From NCBI GenBank assembly GCA_051453625.1, contig JBOZIK010000001.1, positions 238,116,864 through 238,180,863 on the forward strand: DNA of 64,000 nt. The letters run 5' to 3'. Shown piece by piece: positions 23,740 through 34,797 of the stretch; within the stretch, counting starts at the first letter, position 1; each line of letters starts with the position of its first letter. The notes beneath the pieces were generated by a model that worked only from the letters and a program-made list of their open reading frames with translations, made no database searches and was not told the DNA's origin. This DNA is from Welwitschia mirabilis. Its lineage: Eukaryota > Gnetophyta > Gnetopsida > Welwitschiales. The translations under genes and the position numbers were made by a program.

Positions 23740-24640
23740 CATAGTAATGACTTCATAATTATAACATACTATTCTTTAGGGATATTTAGTTCCATTACCT
23801 AGTAGATAGTTCTTTACCTATCTTTAGTATTGATTTTATTTAGATTTTTCATCATATTAACCTTGGACACTTTCCCTTTGTTATCAATTTAATTTGACTT
23901 ATTATTTCTAAAGAATAACTTATTTCTCTCTTAGAATTATCTTCTTTCTTGTAAAATTCAATTTCTTTCCCTAAATACCTTATTTTTATTTGAATATTCT
24001 TCACTTATTCCTACCTTTTCTAAAGCATTTTTAAGTGACTTTAGTTGAAACAATTTTACTTGCCTTTAAATAATAGGATGTAAACCAGCTATTAACCTTC
24101 TGATTTTTACTTCTTCACTACTTGATAGTTTAGGAACATACCTCAAATGTTCAATAAATTTATGCTCATATTGTGATATATTCATAAAACATTATTTTAT
24201 ATTGTAGAATTTGTTGGCCTTTAAGAAAAATTCTGAGATATATCTACTTGTAAATATTCTCTCTAATTCTTCCCATATCATAGGTGTTGGAAATTATACT
24301 CAAATATTTTCTTCATTCCACTATAATGATTCTTATTTAACAAGTTAATGTGTTGCTAGCAAGGCCTTTAGCACAATAATAAAATTAAACAATTTTAGTT
24401 TCCTTTGAATAGCTATCAATCACGCTTGTACATCAGGTGCATTATTGGTATCATTAAAAGTTTAAAGGTTCATCCTTTTAAAATACATCATTATTTTCTT
24501 GAGACAATCACCATCTTTCTTCTCATTGCTTTAATCATTAAGCTCATTCACTAAGTTACTAACTACATATACTAGTGTCACAACTTCAGTTAGTCAGTTT
24601 ATTACTCTTCTTGAGGGTCATATTAACTTATGAAAATCAA
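23740..24640 (-). pseudogene. Array gag C, broken
   Basis: Same order as gag B, with more stops and small indels. The zinc-knuckle region (about 23730-23768) is recognisable at the nucleotide level, but a 1-base deletion shifts the frame inside it. No open stretch longer than about 60 codons remains. Confidence 0.65.
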
Positions 24641-24825
24641 AATACACATGTTACAAACCTAAATTTACATGTGAAAACTTACAACTTTAATAATAATTAT
24701 GCATAATGAAATTGTAATCTATGCTTTAGTAATAGTTATGCCTAGTGAATTACAAACCTAATAAGAGTTATGTTAAGTAATTTTACATACTTAATAACAA
24801 TTATGCCTAGTGATATGATCAACTA

Positions 24826-24899
24826 GAATCTAATACCAAAATGTAATGTCCAAAATTTTATTAGCTAAAAATTTTAAATTTATTACTCTAATACCAAAA
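24826..24899 (-). repeat. Two tandem PBS/LTR junctions (unit C)
   Basis: TCTAATACCAAAATGTAATG at 24829 and CTCTAATACCAAAATGTAGTG near 24887 are successive copies. Each contains the complement of TGGTATTAGA plus an LTR-end-like TGTARTGTCC. Confidence 0.75.
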
Positions 24900-25215
24900 T
24901 GTAGTGTCCTATATATTAAAATAACAAAAAATTGAATGATATTGAAATACCCATTGGAATAATTAACCTATTCTATAAGGTTCTCTTAAGTCAATAGTGA
25001 GATCCAAGATTTATTTATGTTAGTATTAGAATTTTATTACATTCAAGTCATAAACTTTCATAAGGATTTTTTATAAAGTATAAAATTTTATTTGATTATA
25101 TATGTATATATTTATGTATATAAGCTTACTTACATTTAACTAATTTATAATTTTCTAATCTAAATAATAAATCTATGATCAAATAGAATCACATAATGTA
25201 TTAAATATTGGGGGG

Positions 25216-25290
25216 GTTCCTCTCAAAGTTAATTACCCATAACTTTTATCTTAATGGCTATATTCTTTGATCACTATACTAAGCTTATGC
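25216..25290 (-). ncRNA. tRNA-like segment in array LTR 4, decayed
   Basis: Aligned copy of 14580-14650: the A-box-like word is now TAGTATAGTGATCA and the B-box-like region has lost the GGTTCGA core. A run of seven or eight G (25210-25217) lies beside it. Not a functional tRNA. Confidence 0.4.
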
Positions 25291-27076
25291 CAATTGAAAT
25301 ACATAGGGCATGTACCCTCTAAACAATAATTTAAGTGAAGTATTTTTAAATAATTGATAAAGATCATGCAAATAGTAATATTTCATCTTGCTCAAAATAA
25401 TGCTTCCTAATTTCTATCTTTGGATTTTTCATTCTCATCTCTTTAATCGCTATTATCATTGATTATGATATATTTGAAACGCTTGCTAGATTTGTATTCA
25501 TCGCAATGAGAATCCTCCTCATAGGCTTAGTTGTCTTTGAAATTTACAACATCATTCTACTATCTTCACTACATTATAACTTATTGCGATGGAGGAAAGG
25601 ATGAAATACATTACATAAGAGTAAAACTGCAAAACATGTTTCCTATCAAGATTTGGATGAACAGGATGGAAAACAAACAATATGAAAAATATTAGGATAA
25701 CACATTTTAGGAGATCAAGGATATGTTTAAAAAAATATATTCAATAGGAATCTGTGCTTGATATATGAATGCATATTACAATTTGCACTTGTTTTAATCA
25801 TGTATATGGTGATATGCACTTATTCTATGTTTGAAAGTGGCAATTCACACTTATTAAAATTTTAATCAAGCACACTGATACTCAATTATCATTTTCTAAA
25901 CCTTCAAAAAAAATTCCAAGTTCCAGGGCAAGTACAAGGAATTGTCTATTTCTTAAAGCATTTATGTTTGAATGACATTTCAGGTAAGCCTTTTCTTCTA
26001 ATAAAATTCCTTAACTGATTTGGAGGGAGTCAGTGAAAGTATGTCAAGAATGAGTAAAAGGGATGAATAATTGAACTAGTGATAGGTGTTTATCAAAGTA
26101 TTTTATAAGATGCTATAACATATGCCAGACAAGCCTTGATAATATCATAGAAGGAGAATTTGAAAATCATACTATTTAATAATGATAAGAAATCCATTGA
26201 TTTAAATAACTCATGACAGTTCAATCATTTTTCTTATTAAACAAAAATTAATTATTTCAAAATTTTGGAGTATTTTAAATGAATAGATAGTAAAGAAAAG
26301 ACAAAGACATTTTCCTGTAGCATGATAAAAACACATGGAAGACAAGTAAAGATGGAATGGGAGTAGTTGTAATGTGGAGGTAGAGTAATTGATCCATGAA
26401 AGTCTACATCTAATTACACATGAAATAGGAATTTCTAATCACACACATAGTTTTAGCATACCATTCATAAAAAAAAAGGAGGTAAGATAAAACTAGATGA
26501 AGTAGAAGATGGGAAACAGAGTGTTATGTAGCTTAGAAGGTTACAAAAAAAAAAAAAGGAGAAAAAAAAAAACCCTCTCGTCGCTCACAACCACTTAAAG
26601 TTTCCTCAAGTATGCTATGTAGGGTAAAAGCATGTTATGCTTATAGGCTAATCGTTGATCAAGAAGTTTAATGAAACATGTAGATAGTAGACACTTAAAT
26701 TATGAAACATTTTATTTATTTAACATTTAGTTTGCATGGCATAGCAATAAGAGAGGAAATAAATGGAGGGAGAGGTATAGGTTTCAAATTCATGTGCTTC
26801 ATTATTTCACTCGTAATTTAATGATTTTAACATCTAATGATTTATCATCTGAGCTTTTAAAGAAATAAGAAACCATGTAAAACGTAAATAAGTAAAAGTA
26901 TATTATTTAAACATTACTATATGTGATATTAACATTTGATATAAAAAAACACTAATATTTTGTCTAATATCTATTATGAGAAAGATTATCATGAAACATA
27001 ACTATTCAAGGGAAACATAACTCTCTCTAACATACTAAATATTCTATCATTTCATAATAAATAAAATAACTTATCA

Positions 27077-27138
27077 TGCTAATGATTAATTTAGTAATAA
27101 TTAAAATCATGTGATTATAATATTCCTATGAAATTAAT
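27077..27138. repeat. 62-bp end duplicated across gap (left copy)
   Basis: The same 62 bases recur at 27239-27300 with one difference (T/C). Confidence 0.9.
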
Positions 27139-27238
27139 NNNNNNNNNNNNNNNNNNNNNNNNNNNNNNNNNNNNNNNNNNNNNNNNNNNNNNNNNNNNNN
27201 NNNNNNNNNNNNNNNNNNNNNNNNNNNNNNNNNNNNNN
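27139..27238. other. Assembly gap, 100 N, with duplicated flanks
   Basis: Fixed-size gap inside LTR 4. Both flanks carry the same 62 bp, so the contigs probably overlap and no sequence is missing. Confidence 0.95.
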
Positions 27239-27300
27239 TGCTAATGATTAATTCAGTAATAATTAAAATCATGTGATTATAATATTCCTATGAAATTAAT
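27239..27300. repeat. 62-bp end duplicated across gap (right copy)
   Basis: See 27077-27138. Confidence 0.9.
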
Positions 27301-27518
27301 AAATTTTAATAAATATGCAACACTCTAAATATAGAAGTTCTAAATAAGAAAATAAACAATGAAAATATAGAGATTTTTTATAAGATAATCTACCTTAAAA
27401 ATACACATAATTTAGTGTAAAAGGTATAAATTCAAAATTTACAAAGAGCTATATAGTTTACTCTAAGATAAATTTTTAAAACATAAACTAAGATGATAAC
27501 TTTCAGTCCTCTATGGCC

Positions 27519-27618
27519 NNNNNNNNNNNNNNNNNNNNNNNNNNNNNNNNNNNNNNNNNNNNNNNNNNNNNNNNNNNNNNNNNNNNNNNNNNNNNNNNNN
27601 NNNNNNNNNNNNNNNNNN
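27519..27618. other. Assembly gap, 100 N, hiding the left end of G1
   Basis: Left flank is array LTR, right flank is G1 5' LTR. Most of the G1 5' LTR (about 1 kb by comparison with the 3' LTR) is missing here, so the gap is probably much longer than 100 bp. Confidence 0.9.
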
Positions 27619-27713
27619 ATACTAGTGTAATGTATTATGTAAGATATCTATCTTGGTTATAAATGACAAGATCTCTTTGAATGTAAAATCTTGCATAAAT
27701 AGACACTGCAACA
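27619..27713 (+). repeat. G1 5' LTR, last 95 bp
   Basis: Pairs with 33912-34006. I count about 18 differences in 95 positions, mostly transitions, which indicates an old insertion. Ends ...CACTGCAACA directly before the PBS region. Confidence 0.8.
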
Positions 27714-27736
27714 AATTGATGCCATTGCCAAGGAAG
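27714..27736 (+). promoter_or_regulatory. G1 primer-binding region
   Basis: TTGATGCCATTGCCAAGGA is a decayed form of the plant gypsy TTTGGCGCCGTTGCCGGGGA consensus. Each change from it is a transition. Confidence 0.75.
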
Positions 27737-28210
27737 GCTATTAAAGAGTACAAGGGTTATCATTATTTAGGTGAGTATATCAAAACCTCTATTTGGTTAT
27801 TTGTTTATGCAGTATTGTATTTTATTAGGAGTTGTAGGTTTTCTATGTGTAGTTTCTTTAGTTTTGGATTTTTAGCTTCAGTTTTCTGTAAACATTTATG
27901 TAATCATTTCCTCTGTCATCCCCATGACTTAGAGGATGACAAGGTGCAATTTTTGTTCTTGATTTTATTTCTGGATTATGATTTTTTTAAAATAAATTAG
28001 TTTTTATTATCTCCTGTGACGTCTGGATGACCAGGTGGATGATAGTCCTATTTCTATGTTTTCTACTTTTTATATTTTAGCATTGGTTCTTTTTTTGTTT
28101 TTTTTGTTTTTTATGTTTATTGTACCTTCTATCATCCTTATGATAGATAGAATATTGGTCTATTATTTTTAATCTATTTTCTATTATTTTCTATTTACAG
28201 GATGCTGTGA
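27737..28210 (+). other. G1 leader with three hairpin motifs
   Basis: Non-coding leader. Three copies of the family hairpin are at 27914-27941 (TGTCATCC / GGATGACA arms, perfect 8 bp), about 28012-28046, and 28130-28146 (CTATCAT / ATGATAG arms, perfect 7 bp). The open frame 27653-28000 runs across the LTR end and PBS and is not a gene. Confidence 0.65.
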
Positions 28211-29340
28211 ATGGTTGACATAGAGAAGGAATATCTAAGAGAAAAGAAGTTGATAGAAAAGAACATTAAAGAACGATTGGTGGATATAGAAAACAAATTG
28301 GAAAAGAAATCTCTAGGTGCACTTAAAACTCCTTCCAAATTTATTTTTTTAAGTCATATTTTCCTAATGAAATCCTATAGAAGGAGAAAATAAATTTACA
28401 ATGTTGAGTACCTCCTGTAAAAAAAAACAAGTCATAGGATCTTCTATCCTAATGCCAACCTTACCTTGAGGGAATTTTTAGCTAACAAGAAAAGAGAAAA
28501 TCAAACACCTTTTGACCTACCTGCAGGAGATGATGTTTTTACATGCCTATCCAAATTTTAGGGGAGAAGATGATGAGGATCTTCTTCAACACATTAGACA
28601 TAGTGAACAACTTATCCTTACCTTAGGGAATGAGAAGAAAAGAATAATGAATAGAATATATATGAGAATCTTTTCCATGACATTAAAGGGTAGGGTAAAA
28701 CTTTGGCTAAAGATTATATCCCATAAAAGCTTAAAAACATGGAATTAAGTCTAGGAAATCTTTTTAAAAATATTTATAAGTGAAGAAACTATAAGAGAAA
28801 GAAAAAAAGATATAACAAAGTTTTAACAAAAATCAAATAAAGATTATGCCTCTAGTTATAAACTTTTCTTTATAGCAATCCACTCTAATCCAATAGATGT
28901 CTTTTCAAAAGTAGAATAACTAGATCATTTTTATAGTGGCTTGAATCCCCACATAAAACAACTTGTATATTTATCTTGTGATGGAAACTTATGAACCTTA
29001 CATTAGAAGATGCCTGGCCAAAATTAGAAGAACTTGTGGACATTAGTCAAACCTAGTCAAGACCTAAAAAAATTACATAGTAGACCAACTTATTAAAGAC
29101 CTAAAAAATGTGACATAATAAAAATAAGTAGAATATAATCCTATAAATTCTGTGAAATATTTTACAACAATCTTGGAGAAGTATGCAGAAATAATTTTAG
29201 ATGCCAAAACTGCAACTAAAAGAAATGTTGTACAAACTTGTGACTTATGTGATGATAATTATCATATCACTAAAAAATGTCCTCTTTTGCGAGCATACAA
29301 AGAAATAATTCATGAAGAAGTTTGTACTTTTAACTAATCA
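28211..29340 (+). pseudogene. G1 gag with intact zinc knuckle, frame broken
   Basis: Starts at Met of MVDIEKEYLREKKLIEKN (charged, coiled-coil-like). It continues in another frame (28512-28748) as YPNFRGEDDEDLLQHIRHSE, RIYMRIFSMTLKGRVKLWL, SHKSLKTWN, the gag core of Athila/Tat elements. The zinc knuckle at 29239-29280 reads CDLCDDNYHITKKC, a complete CX2CX4HX4C. At least two frameshifts and several stops break it. Gag would form particles and bind RNA. Confidence 0.85.
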
Positions 29341-30104
29341 TTTTAAAACTTCATAAATTAAAATCAAGCACAACTAAGATTAAACACTTATTTCTAAAAT
29401 AATTTTCAACCTTTTAGAAATCAATTCAAAAATGCAAACTATTCACTAAGTTCATTAAACTTTCAACATTTAAATGATCCAATCACAAAGCTTGTGGATG
29501 AAATAAGAAGATAATGAGAATAATTAAATGCCAAATTTGAGAAACAAAATGTTAACATGAAAAACTTAGTAAGCATCCTTTAACAAACAATTTTAGAAAA
29601 TCAAAGACCTCAAGAAACTTTAGCAACACAACCTTTATCAAACCCAAATAAGCTAAGAAAAGATTATAATGTTGTGACAAGAAGATGACAAAAAATAGAC
29701 CATCCTCCATGAGAATCCTCCACCTCCCAACATAACTTTAGAAATGATGAATAAGAAGAGGAAGAGGATATTAAAATATTAGAATATTACAACTTCCCTT
29801 ATCTTGAAAAAAAGAAAAAAGAAAAATACTTCCTAGTAAATCACCTCCTGGATGGATAGGCTTAACAACAATTTAAATTTTAATGATTACTTAAAAGTCT
29901 TAATGAAAAACATGAGCATCAACTTATCCTTTTGGAGCATTTTACAAGAAAATCCAAGGTACTTAAGATTATGAAAAAACCTAATAAGAAGAAAACATAA
30001 ACAAGTTATTCCTAGTAAATTATTTCTAGCCCAATCCCTCATGAATTTAGTATTATAAAAATAATCCAAATTTAAAGATCCAGGGGTAGCAATGATAAAT
30101 GTTA
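29341..30104 (+). other. G1 gag-protease spacer
   Basis: Low-complexity Asn/Gln-rich coding remnant after the zinc knuckle with many stops, then an acidic piece near 29745-29800 (EEEEDIKILEYYN). A similar acidic stretch lies in the G3 spacer (63073-63282, EEDDVKILDSYNLP). No separate gene. Confidence 0.6.
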
Positions 30105-30617
30105 CTATAGAGGGAAAAAAAGATTAGAAAATCTTTGATTGACATTGGAGTGAGTGTTAACATTATGCCACTTCACATTTGTAAGAGACTTGGTTTAAAG
30201 GATAGAATAGAGCCTACTCTAGTTGTCTTAGAATTAGCAGATACATCAGTTAAGAAACCATTAGGTATCATTAAAGATTTGGCAATTTAAATTGAAGAGG
30301 CTTACCACCCCATACATATGATTATCATAGAAGTTGAGTATAATAGAGGATATCCTTTACTTTTAGGTAGAGCTTTTTATGCAATAGCCTACTACATCAT
30401 TGATACAAGAGCAGGAATAATAAAATGTCATTTTGAAAATATAACATTTACAATTAGATTCTTTGATATAGCTAAGAAATATTTAGGTGATGATATAAAC
30501 TTAGAAGATAACATCGAATCCACTTTATTTTTACATCATCCACTTAAAGAAAAAAAGATGAAATCAAATGAGTATGTGCTTTGTGATGACCAACTTAAGG
30601 ATGAAATGCAACTTTAG
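30105..30617 (+). pseudogene. G1 retropepsin-like protease, broken
   Basis: Reads LIDIGVSVNIMPLHICKRLGL, LELADTSVKKPLGIIKDL, stop, then the open 30318-30617: VEYNRGYPLLLGRAFYAIA, IDTRAGIIKCHF. The active site is D-I-G-V-S (30138-30155), with Val where Ala is usual in DxGAS; the Asp is kept. The LLGRAF segment is the second hallmark of the fold. Very similar to the G3 protease (62435-62884). It would cleave the polyprotein. One internal stop is near 30288. Confidence 0.88.
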
Positions 30618-32916
30618 AGTGTAAGAAATTATAACTTTTCAAGAAAGATTATGAGGGAGATTATCCATTACATAAGCCAAAAATTGAAAATTATAATTTA
30701 GATGAGTAAAATATTTTTAATGGACTTGAATGTAAATTTCTTTGTAATGCTCAAAATAAAACTTTTACATTCCATAAAAATTTTTTACCAAAGTTACCAT
30801 TTATCTCCCCTTTGACTTTCAAAATTTATGCTTTAATGTGATATCATAGAGTACTCTCCATTACTCCTCTTTTTATCCAATTGATTTTACTTGGAAATAA
30901 TTGCACATTTCTTGTGTTTTATCAATTGGTAAATTTTTGGTTTGGACCTTATTTCTCTGAAAAACTTGAGACCAAAATAGAAACTTAATTTTTCCTCCTT
31001 TCTTTTCAATAAAAGTGTGCTTAAATTTAGTAATTGAATAAAATTTGCTTGCCTTTTAATTTTCTATTTTGATAGTTTCTGATTTCATTTTCTATTTTTA
31101 GTTTTTATTTTTGTTTGTAGTTTCTATTTTCTATTTCTGTAATAATGATTTATTGTCTCCTCTGTCATCCCCATGATAAGGTGGATGAGTTAATTCTATT
31201 AATTTTTTCAACTTTCTAATATTTTTCTATGTTTTCTAATAATTTTCTATTTTTCTACCTCTGTCATCCTCTCTATCATTTGGAAAACAAGCAAGATGAT
31301 AGTCAATAAAATATTGAATTTTATTTTTTGTTATTTTAAGAAAATACATTTTTATGACTCTGTTGAGATTTTTGACTTAACTACTTGAGAATTTTAGGAA
31401 GTCAATGGGCAAAATTTGGAATTACGCAAGCAAAACATCTGAATTTTCTCTTAGTTTTTTCCTTTAGAAGATTATTATGATGTTACTTGATTATTTTTCA
31501 AACTTGACTTATGTATTTATTTCCATGATTAGTCTCTTGACTTGGGCATTTCAGTGTAAGATTAAATTCATCCAATCTTAGGATATTCACATATCTATAA
31601 ACTATAGTTTGAAAGAAGATTCTTTATTTTTTATATTTTTCTCAATGGTAAAAAAATCTTAGATTGTTTAAAAGTGTTATTTTCTATCTTAATCTTATGA
31701 TTTTTACCTTTATCTTTTGGAGTGTTTGGTTATGTGAAATGTTGTTTTCTTTTCAAAAAAAAAAAAAAAAGAGTGAAATAAAGACCATGATATTTTATAT
31801 TTATGATATCTCAAAAACATGATCACTATAATATCCTACTGCAAGTACACTAGGCTAAATATTTTTGAGAGGAGGCTTTAACAATGTAATATGATAGCTG
31901 TGGGAACTCCACTAGGATGTCAATTGGTCATGCTTCATGGGTCCTTACTTCTTTGAGGGTGGTTGAACTCCCCTCATCATGGATATTAAAGTTGTATTTA
32001 AACTTTAAAGCTCCAAGATTAGTGGTGTTTCTGGTGTCATCAGATTGCTTGTTTCCTAGAATATTATTATTTCTATATGATCATTTCATTTCTTGAGATT
32101 TGGGTGTTTTTTTTGAGATGATAGTAGAAGAGTTCATTTTTGAGCAATTCTTTGGTCTGATTATCCATTTTTATCTTTTAATGATCATCATAACCACTAC
32201 TTATCAAATTAATTTTTCATACATTAAGTCATGCATTTTGCACATCAAGTGATGTTATGATTACTTTTATGGAAGTCTACTAGGTTAAAATATCATATTA
32301 GTAAGCTATTTTTTATTTATGTTATCTTATGCCTATTCTTATTGTTTTCTTTTCTGGTTTTATTAGTTATTTCAAAGTCATTGCCATATTTTCTTAGTAT
32401 GTTTTCTTTTTTTAAGTTTTCAATAAAAAGATAATTTCTAAGATTTGTGCTATTTTCAGATTTTTGGTGTTGTAAGTGCTGCTCATGTTTTTTTTATGAT
32501 GAAACATTTTTATTGTTCACTCCATTTCTTTACTTATTAGAATATTTTATAGATCTATATTTTTTAAATCTAATATTACTCAGCTTTTCACTTCATTTAG
32601 AAAGTTGTCCTCTTTTATCTACCTTCTCACTCTTGTTTGCTCTCTTTACTTTATTTTATAATACAAGACGTATTGCTTTTTCTTTGAGGGAATAAAGACC
32701 CATTTTCATGGCTTATTTTCAAAAAATATTAATCTAATTCAAGTCCTTCATGAGATAAAATATTTCCTATTTTCATACACATTATGCATTACTCATTATT
32801 TATTGATGTAATATGTTTTATGAGACTATTTTACAACTTTCAGATTTGTCTTTTGAAAAATAAATTGGCTCACAATTATGATTTTTCCACTTTGTTTTTA
32901 TCAGAGACTGATAAAG
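30618..32916 (+). other. G1 non-coding 3' region
   Basis: No RT, RNase H or integrase motif in any frame. 31480-31960 aligns with G3 59280-58780 (shared 'aaacatg.tcat.ata.tgtcctact' and 'ggaactccactagg.tgtcaattggtcatg' type blocks), which fixes it as the family 3' region. Hairpin motif copies are near 31157-31178 and 31262-31305, and an A-run at about 31757-31773. The open frame 32447-32695 is T-rich and unlike any family. Confidence 0.65.
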
Positions 32917-32930
32917 ACTAAGTGGGGGGC
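32917..32930 (+). promoter_or_regulatory. G1 polypurine tract
   Basis: AAGTGGGGGGCTA, directly before the 3' LTR. The preceding AAATTGGCTCACAATT block is shared with G3 (57395-57410 reversed) and G4 (52560 reversed). Confidence 0.85.
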
Positions 32931-32932
32931 TA

Positions 32933-34006
32933 CGTTGTGCTACCATTTTGTGGTTATTTGATAGGGTTTTATGAGTTGTTTTGCAAGACTTTTATATAGG
33001 TTTAGATGCAATTCTGAGGATTTTGGAGATACAAGAGGAAATCTTGTAAAAGTGTGATTATTACCTAAATTTAATGCATTAAAGGCACTTTTTGATGAGT
33101 AGATATTTAAAGAAGGATTCATGACAAAAATGCTAAGTTCTATTTAAAAAAAATAATCAAAGAAGACCGTTGTCTCCTCCTTTGTTCCCATAATAGGCAG
33201 GATGATGACTATTGATGTGGACTACTAAGTTATCATTTTGAAGATATTTATAATGAACTAACATTCCCACTATTGTTTGGATGATAACCCAGATGAAACT
33301 GACATTTAACTGACTTTGATAGATTTCCTAGAACATTTTGTCAATTTTGGAATCAATTATGAGCACACCTAACTATACTTGCTATCTGTACTTTTCTACT
33401 ATATTATTTTATAAATAAGTCCTCCTTCCACTCTTCTTCTTATCTTCCATTCCTCGGACATTCTCGTGATAGGAGATTGAAGGGTGAAAGATCCATCTGC
33501 GTGTGTTACAGAAAGATGTACACTTGATAAAGGCCTGTAATCCTCCATTGAGATATAGTTATTTTGTAACTTAGATAATTGTTATTCTTTTTAATATAAA
33601 CTTTTATTTTGTTTTCATATTTGCATGTTAGGTTTTCTTATGACCCTTATAGTCTATGTTGCTCTTGATCTGGTGATAATTTATTTGGTGATATAAGTTA
33701 TCAAGAACAACCTTTGTTAAGGCTGAAAGTAAGTAGAGTTAGGATCACTTTTGCATTGCATGTTAGTTTAGATTGTAATTTACATTTTGCATTGTATCTT
33801 TATTTTCTTGCATTATTTTTTACTTTTGGTTCCTATTTCATTTGCAAAGCAACCTAAGTCTCATACGCATAGACTTCAATGAGAATATGAAATTTTAGAT
33901 TAACTCTCATTATACTAGTATGATGTATTATGCAAAATATCTAATTTGATTATTAATAACAGGATATCTTTGAATATAAAATCTTATACAAATACACACC
34001 GCAATA
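32933..34006 (+). repeat. G1 3' LTR
   Basis: About 1.07 kb from CGTTGTGCTACC (expected TGTTGTG) to CACACCGCAATA. Two more hairpin motif copies lie near 33183-33213 and 33272-33295. Followed by array LTR at 34007. The minus-strand frame 32940-33122 has no family match. Confidence 0.85.
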
Positions 34007-34612
34007 ATGGTTCATGAAAGGTTTAGGTAAGGAGATTTTCCAATCTCAAGATAGAATTCTTAAGAAAATTGAATGTGACTAAGATCTTATAGAAGATATA
34101 ATACTTTAGATACACATATCCAAGTTTTAGTAATTTAAGAATATATAACAAATATAATTCTCTATCAGAAGGGTGTCAAAAATACACATTTATCTAGAGG
34201 TTTCTTCTTATGGCCAATAGGAACCCTTTAGTTGGTATAAATCCTCTAAAGCTATAAATAAATCATGTCATACATAACTAGATGGGTTATAAACATCATC
34301 CTAGTTACTTTAGTAGCTTATTTCTGTGGCTAATGGAATCCCCTTAAGTGGCCTAGCCCTTAAAGTGACATAATTTGGTCACTTAGCAAGTTTTAAGCAT
34401 AGAATTAAATTAACAAACAAGATAATACATGTGTAAAAAGAGACTTACAAAGTAAGTAAAATCCATTAAACATGTAAAAAATGCAAGACTTTATGGGATA
34501 AAGGTCTTATGAAGATTGCAAGGCTCTAAGTTTTCCAGGCTCTAAGTTGAAGTCTCCAAGATTTGATAGAAAAAGATTCTCAAAGATATGAAATAAGAAG
34601 AAAAGAAGATCC

Positions 34613-34620
34613 TATTCATA
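34613..34620 (-). promoter_or_regulatory. Array LTR 4 TATA-like box, decayed
   Basis: Reverse complement TATGAATAGG at the site of TATAAATAGG in LTR 3; one A-to-G change weakens it. Confidence 0.45.
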
Positions 34621-34662
34621 GTTGAGGATATAGGATGTGAAGAAACACCATCATAAAAGAAA

Positions 34663-34797
34663 GTGATAAAAGTGGTGAAACTAGGGTGGTGAAATTGATG
34701 GAATTGGTAAAGGTGGTAGAAGTAGTAAAAGTGGTGTAATGGGATTGGTAAAGGTAATGGAAGTGGTGGAGGTGATGAAGGTGATGTAAGTGGTGGG
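34663..34797. repeat. 9-bp minisatellite, LTR 4
   Basis: GTGRTGRAR-type units, longest of the four copies. The minus-strand open frame 34542-34880 (Pro/Ser/His-rich) is the translated repeat and not a gene. Confidence 0.85.

Larger units (their letters stand above)
23333..24899 (-). other. Array internal region C
   Basis: PBS/LTR junction duplicated (24826-24899), gag relic (about 23740-24640) and 3' tail with purine-rich tract (plus-strand TATACCTCTTAAGAGG near 23338). About 1.6 kb. Confidence 0.72.
27619..34006 (+). mobile_element. G1: Athila/Tat-type gypsy element lacking RT and integrase
   Basis: Plus-strand order is end of 5' LTR (27619-27713), PBS region, leader with hairpin motifs, gag (28211-29340), spacer, protease (30105-30617), non-coding 3' region (30618-32917), PPT and 3' LTR (32933-34006). 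RT, RNase H and integrase are absent: sequence passes from protease to a 3' region that aligns with the one after integrase in G3 (31480-31960 here against 59280-58780 there). G1 is therefore an internal-deletion derivative of the G3 family. It is nested in array LTR 4, which resumes at 34007. Confidence 0.85.

Noticed and set aside
27914-27941. Rho-independent-type terminator
   Set aside because: The hairpin lacks a following T-run and the DNA is plant nuclear; it is treated as a family stem-loop motif.
27653-28000. 115-codon frame near the G1 left end
   Set aside because: It crosses the LTR end and PBS and has no homology pattern; a chance frame in the leader.
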